A stretch of 64,000 nucleotides of DNA from the NCBI GenBank assembly GCA_020072645.1, contig JAIQGK010000021.1, positions 1 to 64,000 on the forward strand, given 5' to 3'. The position numbers and the translations under genes were made by a program. Positions 23,479-32,730 of this stretch are shown here, in pieces (the first letter of the stretch is position 1; each line of letters opens with the position of its first letter). Under the pieces are notes generated by a model. The model saw nothing but the letters and a program-made list of their open reading frames with translations, ran no database searches and was not told where the DNA came from. The stretch comes from Terriglobia bacterium (GTDB taxonomy: Bacteria; Acidobacteriota; Terriglobia; Terriglobales; Acidobacteriaceae).

Positions 23479-26025
23479 ATGCAAGGAGTTTCCTGGTTGA
23501 ATACCATTCTGCGCGACGTGCTTTACGCGCTTCGGCAGTTCGTCCGAAATCCTCTGTTTACGATTGTCGCGGTGAGTTCTCTAGCCGTTGGAATAGGCGC
23601 GAACACAGCGATCTTCAGTGTGATGGATGCAGCTTTGCTGAAATCGTTGCCGGTGGCCAATCCGCAGGAACTGGTCATGTTTACTGATCCTAATGCGTCA
23701 GGCGTCACTACCGGACTAAATACGGGCGAGCGGCACCTCATGACCTTTGCCGAGTTTGCTCAATTGCGCGATCATGCCACCAGCCTCTCCGGGATGTTCG
23801 CAACAGAGGCGGACCTCAATCGCTGGCACGTGCGCATTGGCGGTGGCCCGATTGAAGAAGCGCGAGGACGCCTGGTTTCTGAAGGATACTTTTCAGTCCT
23901 GGGTCTTCAACCCGCGATAGGAAGGTTCTTTACATCCAGCGACGCAAAAGGTCCCGGGCAGGATCCTTATGCCGTGATTAGCTACGATTACTGGCAAAGC
24001 CGGTTTGGCGGAAAACCGACAGTGTTGGGCACGGCGATTCAGGTTGGGAACGCCAGTCTGACGGTGATCGCTGTTGCTAAGCGTGGGTTTCGCGGTGAAA
24101 CGGTGGGAGAGAGTACCGATTTCTGGATGCCCGTGATGATGCAGCCGATGGTCATTCCCGGGCGAGACTGGCTGAGTGAAAATTTGTCACAGAGTGCTGA
24201 AAAAATCATGTGGCTGCACACGTTCGGACGTCTTAAGCCCGGCGTGAGTTCAAGCAAGGCGCAGACTGAAATAAATGTTCTCTTCCGGCAGGCTATCGAA
24301 AACAGTTATCCCACTTCACTTTCTCCTGAATTGCGGAGACAGGCACTGGACCAGCGGTTGGTGCTGCATGAAGCGCGCACGGGCGTCTTCGCAAACAGGA
24401 ACGATTTTTCACAACAACTGTTCCTGTTGCTGGGAGCCGCAATTGTGGTGCTGGCAATCGCATGCATTAATGTAGCCAACCTGCTGCTGGCTCGAGGCTC
24501 CAACAGAAGCAAAGAAGTGGCGCTCCGGCTTTCCATCGGCGCCACCCGGGCACGCATCATAAGGCAATTCCTGACTGAGAGCCTTGTGCTCTCATTCCTT
24601 GGAGGTCTTTTTGCTCTGCTGCTGGCCTGGGGTGCTTCACGGCTTCTGATCATATTTTTGGCCAGTGGGCCGAATGGCCTGGAACTTACGCCAGCACTGG
24701 ATGGGAAAGTATTGTGGTTCACTCTCTTTGCTGTGGTCTTTTCTGGAATCATTTTTGGATTGGCGCCCGCACTTCGCGGAACAAACATTGACTTGAACGA
24801 TAGCCTGCGCGATAGCGGTCATGCCACCGCTTCAACGGGGAAGGTGAAACTTACGCAGGGCCTTGTGGTAGGGCAGATTGGGCTCTCATTGCTTGCGGTA
24901 ATTCTGGCCGGATTATTTCTGCGTACCATCTGGAATCTGCAATCGGTCGGGTTAGGTTATCCAAAAGAGAAGCTCTTGCTCATAACGGTGGATGGCGTAA
25001 CGGCCGGTTATAAGGGGCCGCAATTATCCAACCTGTGGCGTGACCTGAATGCCAGATTGCAGGCCTTGCCCGGCGTGCAAGCCGTGAGTTATTCCATCAA
25101 TGGACTTTTCAGCGGGTCTGAAGCTGACGATGAAATTGCCGTGGAAGGATTCACTCCACAAAACGAAGACGAAAAAACGTCACGGTTTGACATGGTAGGC
25201 CCCGGTTATTTTTCCACTCTTGGCGTGCCTCTGCTGCGAGGCCGAGAACTCGGAGTGTCTGATGGCCCCGCCGCGCCGCATGTAGCCGTAATTAATGAAG
25301 CATTCGCCAATCGATTTTTTGCCGGGCGTAGCCCGATTGGAAGGCACATTACACAGGACCCAGGTAACGAGAAAAATATCATGGAGGTAGTGGGAGTGGC
25401 GAGGAATGTCCGTGACCACGCTTTGCGTGGAGACGTGCCGCCGCGCTTTTACGTTCCCGGCGATCAGGGAATGGGTGGGCCAAACGAGTGGGCCACGTTT
25501 GAGATCCGTACCGCGGGCGATCCTAAATATATGCTGGATGCGGTGCGCAAGACCATCGTAAATGCTGATGCGAAACTGTATCCGACCAAGGAGCGCCCCC
25601 TAGTGGAGTCGCTGGAGAGCACCATGTCTCAACCGCGAATGATGGCAAGGCTTTGCGCCGTTTTTGGTATGGTGGGATTATTGCTGGCCGCCGGAGGTCT
25701 CTATGGAGTCCTTTCCTACGGCATAGCCAGGCGAACGAATGAGATTGGCATCCGTATGGCGCTGGGCGCAGCGCCGGGAAGGGTAATCGGCATGGTATTG
25801 CGAGAGACTGGAATGATGCTCGCTATCGGATCGGTGTTCGGGATCGTGCTGACATTTGCCTGCGCTCGACTGATTGCCGGCCGGCTTTACGGTCTCAGCA
25901 CACTCGATCCGCTTACAATCCTGAGCGCCGTTGGACTTTTTGCGATTGTGGCCGCGATTGCCGCTTTCGTTCCCGCTGCCCGCGCTGCCCGCGTGAATCC
26001 AATCAGAGCTTTGCGGCACGAATAG
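23479..26025 (+). CDS. ADOP-type ABC permease (duplicated FtsX/MacB-like)
   Basis: 848 residues. The N-terminus (RDVLYALRQFVRNPLFTIVA, then IGIGANTAIFSVMDAALLKSLP) is the signature of acidobacterial duplicated orphan permeases. There is a MacB-type periplasmic domain, an FtsX domain near 315-440, a second periplasmic domain, and a second FtsX domain at the C-terminus (RRTNEIGIRMALGA, RAARVNPIRALRHE). No ATPase gene is adjacent, as is common for this family, so the partner is unknown. It lies 39 bases after the MFS gene in the same direction, with TGAGGAAAG before the ATG. It may be the last gene of the biosynthetic operon and help export or self-protection, but this family is very abundant in these genomes and the link is only positional. 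Confidence 0.92.
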   Translation: MQGVSWLNTILRDVLYALRQFVRNPLFTIVAVSSLAVGIGANTAIFSVMDAALLKSLPVANPQELVMFTDPNASGVTTGLNTGERHLMTFAEFAQLRDHATSLSGMFATEADLNRWHVRIGGGPIEEARGRLVSEGYFSVLGLQPAIGRFFTSSDAKGPGQDPYAVISYDYWQSRFGGKPTVLGTAIQVGNASLTVIAVAKRGFRGETVGESTDFWMPVMMQPMVIPGRDWLSENLSQSAEKIMWLHTFGRLKPGVSSSKAQTEINVLFRQAIENSYPTSLSPELRRQALDQRLVLHEARTGVFANRNDFSQQLFLLLGAAIVVLAIACINVANLLLARGSNRSKEVALRLSIGATRARIIRQFLTESLVLSFLGGLFALLLAWGASRLLIIFLASGPNGLELTPALDGKVLWFTLFAVVFSGIIFGLAPALRGTNIDLNDSLRDSGHATASTGKVKLTQGLVVGQIGLSLLAVILAGLFLRTIWNLQSVGLGYPKEKLLLITVDGVTAGYKGPQLSNLWRDLNARLQALPGVQAVSYSINGLFSGSEADDEIAVEGFTPQNEDEKTSRFDMVGPGYFSTLGVPLLRGRELGVSDGPAAPHVAVINEAFANRFFAGRSPIGRHITQDPGNEKNIMEVVGVARNVRDHALRGDVPPRFYVPGDQGMGGPNEWATFEIRTAGDPKYMLDAVRKTIVNADAKLYPTKERPLVESLESTMSQPRMMARLCAVFGMVGLLLAAGGLYGVLSYGIARRTNEIGIRMALGAAPGRVIGMVLRETGMMLAIGSVFGIVLTFACARLIAGRLYGLSTLDPLTILSAVGLFAIVAAIAAFVPAARAARVNPIRALRHE

Positions 26026-26030
26026 AGTAT

Positions 26031-28364
26031 TTACAAAACATATTTGCGACAAACATAGGTTGCATCGCTGCCATCCATTCCAATGATGCTGGATGGACGC
26101 GGCTGCGTATTTACTGGCAGGCCATAGGACCGGTCCATTACCCAGAATGAAAGAGCGGAAGGACCTTGGACCGTGAGTTCAAGTTCCACGCCTTCATCTC
26201 CCATTGCGTACAAGGTCAGGCCAAAGCGGCTGCCTTTATGCACCGCAACATCTCTCCCCGCCACTTTTGCCGCGACGGGTTGAACATCGTCAGGAAATCT
26301 CACGTACAGCATTTCGGCTTTTCGCTGCGATCTAAGTCTTAGCTTCAGCCGGTGGAGGCCGTCCTCCTGCTTGTGCTCGACATTTTCGATAAGAGGCGGC
26401 AGCAGGGGAATCGCGGGCGTGCCGGCCGAGATCAGCGGTCGCGTTAATCCAGCCAGATAGTCCGGCAAAGGATGCGGCGCAGGCTTGTTGGCGCCGAAGA
26501 ACTGATGCGTCCAATCGTCAGGCTTCCGATCGTAGCTGATCCAGACTGCGCTATTGTCGTCTGCATTGAGACTGTAAACAATGCTGTCTGGTCGAGGATG
26601 TTCCGAACTGTATCCCGAAAGAGCAACGCCACAGCCGAGACAAACCACCGCGGCGACCGCAAGAAATCCCGACGCCCATCCCCTGGATGCGACAGATGAT
26701 GACCCAAGTGTGGGAAGCGATATCAGGAGGAACAAGGCGAGCAGCAGGGCCGACGCTACCGCGGAGATCATCTGCAAAGTCAGGAATATGTACACCAGAT
26801 AAATGACCGGCGCAAACAGGAGAATGGCTGCCACGAGGGCAGGGAGATTGCGTATCCAGTGTGTTGTGGATGGATGTGTTGTGGATTTTTTGCCAAAGTT
26901 GGAAGCAGCATTGCCCAGCAGTCCGAGCAGCAAAGGCCAGAACAAAAGGTAACTTCCGGAGGAGATCTTAAGCGCGAGGAGCCAGCTCAAAACGAACCAC
27001 AGCGACAAAGCTGCTAGAGAGAGTTCCTGGCCGCCGAGACGTCTGCGGAAAAAGCCAACCAGGAGCATTCCCACGCACGCGCCGAAAAGCATGAGTGCGC
27101 TTAGAAGAAAAAGATTTGAAGGACAATCGCCAATGATCCGGCGACCGGCAAGAACGAAGGAAATGAGCCACCACGCGGCGGCAACGGCGGCAGCCAGCAG
27201 AATAAGAATCGCGAGGCAAGCAAGCAGGGCAAGAAAAAATTGCCGCCTGCTAAATTGAGGGCGGCGGAATGCAAGAATGAGCGTCACTGCGAACAAGAGT
27301 GTGACGAATATCTGTCCGCGAAGCACCCAACGCTGGCAGTATGTGACCAGCCTGCTGCCAAACCAATCGAAGAATACGTCGTCGTCTCGGGAATTCCGCA
27401 GCGCTGCTAAATCGACCTGCCCGAAATAACGAGTCAGCGCCAATCCATAGGAGCCGTGGTGTTGGAGAGAAGCAAGGCTGAGATGATCGGAAGTATCAAG
27501 GGGAGAGTGGTAGGCCTCAAGACCTTCACCAAAAGCGAAATTCAGCCCGGGAATTGCGGCCGGACGAAAAACAGTGAAATCAGTGTCATTGGGAAGGATT
27601 TTGTACAGTTCATAAAACAAGGATGAACCGACGGGGTACGGCGCGACATGGGCAACGGCCTCAATGAGCGGCCGGTTATTCCTACTGGTTTCAAAAAGAA
27701 GCGAGGGCCCACGATTACCACGCGCCTCAAAGTTCAGGATGAGACCAGCATCTTTCATCCAGGGGTGCGAATGGGCAAAGGCTTCAGCCCCCAGGAGTCC
27801 AGCCTCTTCTCCATCTGTGAATAGCGCGATGACGTCGCGCTGGATGGGCGGGCCCTGCTTGAGTGCCCGAAGAATTTCAAGAATAGAAGCTACGCCAGAT
27901 GCATCATCTCCGGCGCCCGGAGCGCGGTAAACTGAATCATAGTGCGCCATTAAGATAATTGCCGGGCCAGATGCTGTGCCGGGAAGGCGTCCCACAATGT
28001 CATTTGTTTTTCCAGCTATGATCAGGCGTGCGGTGGGATCCACGCCAATGGATGGAAAAATCTGTGGTTGCAAACCAAGATTGGTAAGCTGCGTCACCAA
28101 ATAATTGCGCGCCGCGGCATCCGCTGGTGAGCCGAGAGGATGGGGTACGGCAGCAATTTCTCGCACGTGGACGAGCGCCCGCTCTGCAGAAAATTCATTT
28201 TCAGGAGCGGTTGCGGGTAACGGCTGAGGCGCATGCAATGCTCTTATAGAGAGGATGGCCAGCGCGATGATCGAAATCCAAAGTATAAAGACCTTTACAA
28301 ACGAAGGAGGGACAGAACCTTGCTGCCCCCTGGAGGCGATGCCATCCTGCTTCAAGTCAGCCAT
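26031..28364 (-). CDS. Membrane-anchored M28 zinc aminopeptidase with multi-TM C-terminal domain (Pff1-like)
   Basis: 777 residues from the ATG at 28364. A longer frame to 28730 exists, but its extra residues look non-coding and lie opposite the LanB-like gene. One N-terminal membrane segment (22-44) is followed by an M28 metallopeptidase domain with the expected zinc ligands: His141 and Asp143 in AHYDS, Asp in GAGDDASG, the catalytic Glu pair in TDGEEAGLLG (186-187), Glu in NFEARG and His in EAYHSPLDTSDH. About seven more membrane segments follow, then a periplasmic C-terminal domain. This layout matches vacuolar-type Pff1 peptidases and their bacterial relatives. It is convergent with the ADOP gene (5-base gap) and divergent from the LanB-like gene (104 bases). 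The substrate is unknown; a role in peptide maturation or scavenging is possible. Confidence 0.85.
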   Translation of the reverse strand: MADLKQDGIASRGQQGSVPPSFVKVFILWISIIALAILSIRALHAPQPLPATAPENEFSAERALVHVREIAAVPHPLGSPADAAARNYLVTQLTNLGLQPQIFPSIGVDPTARLIIAGKTNDIVGRLPGTASGPAIILMAHYDSVYRAPGAGDDASGVASILEILRALKQGPPIQRDVIALFTDGEEAGLLGAEAFAHSHPWMKDAGLILNFEARGNRGPSLLFETSRNNRPLIEAVAHVAPYPVGSSLFYELYKILPNDTDFTVFRPAAIPGLNFAFGEGLEAYHSPLDTSDHLSLASLQHHGSYGLALTRYFGQVDLAALRNSRDDDVFFDWFGSRLVTYCQRWVLRGQIFVTLLFAVTLILAFRRPQFSRRQFFLALLACLAILILLAAAVAAAWWLISFVLAGRRIIGDCPSNLFLLSALMLFGACVGMLLVGFFRRRLGGQELSLAALSLWFVLSWLLALKISSGSYLLFWPLLLGLLGNAASNFGKKSTTHPSTTHWIRNLPALVAAILLFAPVIYLVYIFLTLQMISAVASALLLALFLLISLPTLGSSSVASRGWASGFLAVAAVVCLGCGVALSGYSSEHPRPDSIVYSLNADDNSAVWISYDRKPDDWTHQFFGANKPAPHPLPDYLAGLTRPLISAGTPAIPLLPPLIENVEHKQEDGLHRLKLRLRSQRKAEMLYVRFPDDVQPVAAKVAGRDVAVHKGSRFGLTLYAMGDEGVELELTVQGPSALSFWVMDRSYGLPVNTQPRPSSIIGMDGSDATYVCRKYVL

Positions 28365-28390
28365 GCGGAACAGTATATAAAGGGAATAGT

Positions 28391-28421
28391 TTGAAATTGC
28401 AGGGTAATTGTTTAATAAGAT
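28391..28421 (+). promoter_or_regulatory. Possible sigma70-type promoter for the LanB-like gene
   Basis: TTGAAA at 28391-28396 and TAAGAT at 28416-28421 are separated by 19 bases in the AT-rich 104-base gap between the divergent peptidase and LanB-like genes. A start near 28428 would fit translation from the ATG at 28469. On the other strand TATACT (28377-28372) is a -10-like hexamer only 7 bases before the peptidase ATG. Read by eye only. Confidence 0.35.
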
Positions 28422-28468
28422 ATGGCGAAAATCATTTTGGGAAATCGCTGCGATCCGGGGATTTACTG

Positions 28469-31075
28469 ATGCCCGGTCCGAGCCATGCTTTGCCGCCGCA
28501 CTTAGAGATACTGGTTCCCTTTGAATGGGGGATCTGGCGCTGGTTTGTGTTGCGCGGAGCCGGTTTTCCGGCAGAACGGATTGAGGGACTTGCGCCGGCC
28601 TGCGCTGCTGCAGCAGACGCGCTGATACTGGCAGAGGAGCGTGTCCAATCGCTATTTCAAAATGCCATCCGCACCTTAAATAAAACAATGGACGAGCTGC
28701 GCCGGCAAGGCGAAGATCGTTATAGCGCAATGTTTAAGACTGTGCTCAACGCGCGGCGTCGGCTCGCGGAAGGCAAGATACCGCGCACCGAAGACTTTTT
28801 TCCAGAGATCCAGCGGATGTTCCATGAAATCTCTGATGCGATGCAGGCGTGTGAGCGTCTCAATGCCGAATGGGTCCAGAGCTTCGAGCAGTCTCTATCC
28901 GCCCAAACAGAAACATTGCGGCAATTTGCGTGCGACCCGAAGTTCCAGGAAGCAGTTGTCTGGCAAAATCGGCAGGCATTTGAAACCGCCCTGCAATCTG
29001 TTGCGCGTGAGCACGGAGGAGTGCTGAGAAATCAGCGGCAACGCAATCATGAGGAACTTGTAGCCAACTATGCCCAGCGATATTGCGTGAAAAATGACAC
29101 CATCGGGTTCTTTGGACCGGTGGCCTGGGGCAGGATTGAGTCTGGCTCGCGCGTGATCGAACTCAGTTATGGGCCTTCGCTGACCAAACGACGCCAGACC
29201 TATTTTGAAAATTGGGCAATCGATAAAGTTGCAGCCGGCATTTCGCAGCTGAAGGGCATGGATTGGTGGATTTCCCCTCGCCTTATTCCCGACGCTTTCA
29301 TCGAGAAGGGAATGTTGCAGCGTCCTGGTTTCTCGCCTGTCGCGCTTTCTGAACTGGAGCAGGCAATACTATCCCGATGCAATGGCAAAGTATTACCGCA
29401 AGAAATATTGCATGCAATCCACGCCGATCCGCGACTTTGCGATTGCAGTCAGCAGGACCTGCGTGCGGTGCTAAAAGCCAAAGCCGACGAGGGTGTCCTC
29501 GTCTGGCGGTTTCTGGTTCCGGTTGAAGTCAATTCAGAAATCGCTCTGCGCGAGCAACTGCTCAGGGTTGGTGACCCTGAGCTTCGCACAACAGCGCTCA
29601 ACCATCTGGACAAGATTGAAGCGGCGCGCAGGGAAGTAGAGGGCACTGCCGGCGATCCAAACCGACTGAATCGGGCAATGCGCAACGTTGAGTTTGTTTT
29701 TGAAGAGATCACAAATGTTCAGGGAAATCGAAATCCAGGAACCACCTATGGCGGACGAACAGTTGTCTATGAAGATTGCCAGAGAGATTTAGGAATCCGA
29801 ATCGCGCCCGATCTACTCAGCCCAATTGCTCCGGCCCTCTCGCTTCTTCTGAAAAGTTTGCGCTGGTTCATGCAATCAACAGCGCTGGAATTTCAGCGAT
29901 TGTTTGTGCAGACATATCGTGAGCTTGCTGTGGCCCAATCCAGCAGCGGCGTTCGATTGCAGGATTGGTGGAACTATACGGAGCCAAAACTTCTCAACGC
30001 TTCATCGTTGGACGAAGTAGAGAAACTCTTTCGCCAGAAGTGGGACGAAATTTTGGCGATCGGGCAACAAGATTCGATGGTCCAACTTAAAAGCGATGAT
30101 CTGAAGGAAAAGGTGGAACAGCTGTTCCCCGAACTCGGCGCCGGATATTATCCTGTGCGCTATTTTTGTCCTGACCTTATGCTGGCAGCGGAGGATGAGG
30201 AGGCTGCTAGCAGAGGCGAGTTGCTATATGTATTAGGTGAAGTGCATGCGGGAAAAAATACTCTGTGCCATGCCGCGCTGGTCAAGCAACATCCCAACCG
30301 CCACGAACTGGTTGAAGCGACGCAATGGGACCTGGCTTCCAGCTGTTTCAAAATTCTCAACACGCATGCGAACCCATTCACAACGGTCAGAACCAGTGAA
30401 GGCGTGTTGCGCCCGGCAGATTACTTCCTGGCCACCACGCCGGATGCCATTGCTCCCAGCGGACACGATTCCCACCCTATCAGCGGACTCGTGCTGACTG
30501 AGCACGATGAAACGATTGAAGTGGTCAGCGTTGCTGATGGACGGCGTTTTCACATTCTTGAAGCGTTTTCCGATCTTCTTTTTGCGTTTGTAATGAATAA
30601 GGCGTCGTGGATTCCGCCATTGCGGCATGCTCCCCGCGTATTGATCGATAAGCTGGTGATTCATCGCGAAACGTGGCGCTTTCGCAACGGCGACCTGGAT
30701 TTCGCAGCGGAAAAAGATGAAGGCAAACGTTTTCTGGAGGCCAGAAGATGGATGAAAAGCCACAGCCTGCCGCGGAAATTATTTGTGAAAAGCGCTTTGG
30801 AGGTAAAACCGTTCTATGTGGACATGGAAAGCCCCGTGCTGGTGGAAATTCTGTGCCGCGCGATCCGCCGCATGAATTCTTCGAGCGGAGAAGGTGAAGA
30901 GATCATCTTTTCAGAGATGCTTCCCGGTTCCCAACAATTATGGCTGCGGGACGCGAAGGGCAGCAGCTACACGAGCGAACTGCGCTTTGCCGTGGTAGAT
31001 CTTAAGGCACGGTCGTTGTCCGCGATCGGGCAAAAGCATGCCGGGTTCGATCCGCCATTGTTTTCGGGTTGCTAG
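28469..31075 (+). CDS. Small LanB-like protein: lantibiotic dehydratase glutamylation domain, no elimination domain
   Basis: 868 residues from the ATG at 28469, which has GGGG 8 bases before it; an upstream TTG at 28391 falls in a likely -35 box. The N-terminus (PFEWGIWRWFVLRGAGFP) and the central YAQRYCVKNDTIGFFGPVAWG are typical of the Lant_dehydr_N family, whose members transfer glutamate or another amino acid from aminoacyl-tRNA to a peptide. The C-terminal part (LPRKLFVKS, KPFYVDMESPVLVEIL) still belongs to that domain. The roughly 300-residue elimination domain of full-length LanB is absent, as in split dehydratases and PEARL-type peptide-aminoacyl-tRNA ligases. No cyclase, partner elimination protein or convincing precursor gene is nearby. 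Its place beside an NRPS cluster and a membrane peptidase is unusual; function is open. Confidence 0.8.
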   Translation: MPGPSHALPPHLEILVPFEWGIWRWFVLRGAGFPAERIEGLAPACAAAADALILAEERVQSLFQNAIRTLNKTMDELRRQGEDRYSAMFKTVLNARRRLAEGKIPRTEDFFPEIQRMFHEISDAMQACERLNAEWVQSFEQSLSAQTETLRQFACDPKFQEAVVWQNRQAFETALQSVAREHGGVLRNQRQRNHEELVANYAQRYCVKNDTIGFFGPVAWGRIESGSRVIELSYGPSLTKRRQTYFENWAIDKVAAGISQLKGMDWWISPRLIPDAFIEKGMLQRPGFSPVALSELEQAILSRCNGKVLPQEILHAIHADPRLCDCSQQDLRAVLKAKADEGVLVWRFLVPVEVNSEIALREQLLRVGDPELRTTALNHLDKIEAARREVEGTAGDPNRLNRAMRNVEFVFEEITNVQGNRNPGTTYGGRTVVYEDCQRDLGIRIAPDLLSPIAPALSLLLKSLRWFMQSTALEFQRLFVQTYRELAVAQSSSGVRLQDWWNYTEPKLLNASSLDEVEKLFRQKWDEILAIGQQDSMVQLKSDDLKEKVEQLFPELGAGYYPVRYFCPDLMLAAEDEEAASRGELLYVLGEVHAGKNTLCHAALVKQHPNRHELVEATQWDLASSCFKILNTHANPFTTVRTSEGVLRPADYFLATTPDAIAPSGHDSHPISGLVLTEHDETIEVVSVADGRRFHILEAFSDLLFAFVMNKASWIPPLRHAPRVLIDKLVIHRETWRFRNGDLDFAAEKDEGKRFLEARRWMKSHSLPRKLFVKSALEVKPFYVDMESPVLVEILCRAIRRMNSSSGEGEEIIFSEMLPGSQQLWLRDAKGSSYTSELRFAVVDLKARSLSAIGQKHAGFDPPLFSGC

Positions 31076-31237
31076 CTGCTCTTAATGATGCTGGCTTTGG
31101 ACTCTTCATTTTGCAATCTGTCTATGCTCCGTTACTCGAAACAGAGAAGGAGTCATATTTCACGTCGCTATCAAATTCTTGCGCCAGCATTTCAACGACA
31201 CGTCGTGCAAAGAAGATATTAGGCAGTATTTCGCGTG

Positions 31238-32488
31238 CTAGGGCTTCAACTGCGGGCCGGCGCTGTCGGCTCCAGAAGCGATGCTTCTGGTCAGAGGTTT
31301 AGCGCCTGTGCCGTCGCTGTTCATCATCCAGATGTTCAATGTTCCATAGGTAGTGGAAGCGTCACTGCCATCGAGCGCGCGCGTTGAGCAAAACAATATT
31401 GTGCTGCCATCCGATGACCAGGCCGGCTGATAGCTGGAAGCCGCGATCAACCTGGTAAGAGGCCGGGGGTTACTACCATCATTATTCATCACCCAGATAT
31501 TGAGCATGCTGCTTCCATTATCGCTGCCATCCAGCGCGCGTGAAGACACATAGGCAATCTTGCGGCCATCCGGTGACCACAGCGGAGACACCGTGGTCAG
31601 ATCGAAAACAGTTGTAATTCTGGTCAGCGGCGTTGCGCCGGAACCATCGGCATTCATCACCCAGATGTTGGCTGCGCCCACATCGTTGCTGCCGTCGAGA
31701 GCGCGTGCTGACATATACGCAATTCTTGTTCCGTCAGGAGACCACGCCGGATCGGAACTTGAAGCAGCAGTAAGCGTTGTTAAGGGTTGCGAACCGCTTC
31801 CGTCGGCATTCATCACCCAGATATTTCTTACGGCAATCGCAACATCAAATCCGTTGAACGCGCGCGAAGACGTATACAAAATCTTCTTTCCGTCAGGCGA
31901 CCACACGGGAGAAACGCTGGACGCCGCGGTGGCCCTGAGCGTCGTCAACGGCACCCCGCCAGTTCCATCAGCATTCATCACCCAGATATTCACGCTGTTT
32001 ATCGCGAGATTCCGCCCATCAAGTGCGCGCGTGGAGTCATAGGCGATCTTGTTTCCGTCAGGCGACCAGGCTGAGTGAGTGCTTGAAACGGTTTCGGCAT
32101 TAAGTCTTGTCAGCGGCATTGCATTGGAGCCATCAGCATTCATGACCCAGATGTTTGCTGCCGGGATCGCCAGATTGCTTCCGTCCAGGGCCCGAAATGA
32201 CTCAAACGCGATCTTGGCGCCATTGGGAGACCACGCCGGCGAAGCGGACGAACCATTGGTGAGTGCGGTCAACGGTTTTAACGCGGCACCCGTGGAATCC
32301 GTGAGCCATATGTTGGTAGCTGAATTGGCCTGGTCAATGCCGTTGAGCGAACGCGAAGACGTGAATGCAATATTCGCTTGCGGAGAAACCACCACGATCC
32401 TGGGAGAGCTACCGCATCCGCAGACTGCCAACAGCAGAAGCACGACGGCGCGGCTTGCCCAACGAGCCGTTTTTTCAGATATTGTCAT
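31238..32488 (-). CDS. Seven-bladed TolB/WD40-like beta-propeller lipoprotein
   Basis: 416 residues. The N-terminus has a hydrophobic segment ending in AVCGCGSS, a loose lipobox, so a lipid-anchored envelope protein is likely. The rest is seven repeats of 52-55 residues built on the pattern (P)-x-W-S-P-D-G-x-K-I-A-Y-x-S-x-R-A-L-D-G, then NIWVMNADGS and PLT; the first starts at IAFTSSRSLNG and the last ends at the C-terminus. Seven PD40-type units would close one propeller. CGGAGAG lies just upstream of the ATG. Such proteins commonly bind peptides or other envelope proteins; the partner here is unknown. The last bases face the LanB-like gene (convergent). Confidence 0.85.
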   Translation of the reverse strand: MTISEKTARWASRAVVLLLLAVCGCGSSPRIVVVSPQANIAFTSSRSLNGIDQANSATNIWLTDSTGAALKPLTALTNGSSASPAWSPNGAKIAFESFRALDGSNLAIPAANIWVMNADGSNAMPLTRLNAETVSSTHSAWSPDGNKIAYDSTRALDGRNLAINSVNIWVMNADGTGGVPLTTLRATAASSVSPVWSPDGKKILYTSSRAFNGFDVAIAVRNIWVMNADGSGSQPLTTLTAASSSDPAWSPDGTRIAYMSARALDGSNDVGAANIWVMNADGSGATPLTRITTVFDLTTVSPLWSPDGRKIAYVSSRALDGSDNGSSMLNIWVMNNDGSNPRPLTRLIAASSYQPAWSSDGSTILFCSTRALDGSDASTTYGTLNIWMMNSDGTGAKPLTRSIASGADSAGPQLKP

Positions 32489-32730
32489 GCACTCTCCGTT
32501 GTGCTGAATCTCCTGCCTTCTAACGGGGCGTACGCCACCATGTTCTGGTTTCCGTTATTTACAAAAATAGGAGAAACCAGCCCATGGAGGAACTGTCAAA
32601 AGTTATAGGTTTCGGTGCGGCTTGAAAGACCAGGGCTTCCTGGATCCGATGGTTATTTCAGCGCGATCTTCACTCATAGATGCGCGCCAGGTGCTACGGA
32701 CAAAGCGTAAGAATGTGCGCGAGACTTGTA

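Noticed and set aside
28365-28730. N-terminal extension of the M28 peptidase
   Set aside because: The added residues are low-quality (many Arg/Gln/Ser, no domain) and lie opposite the well-supported start of the LanB-like gene; the ATG at 28364 leads directly into a membrane anchor.
31238-32488. Regular repeats of about 160 bases that could suggest an array
   Set aside because: They are in-frame coding repeats of a beta-propeller, too long and without spacers, so not a CRISPR array.
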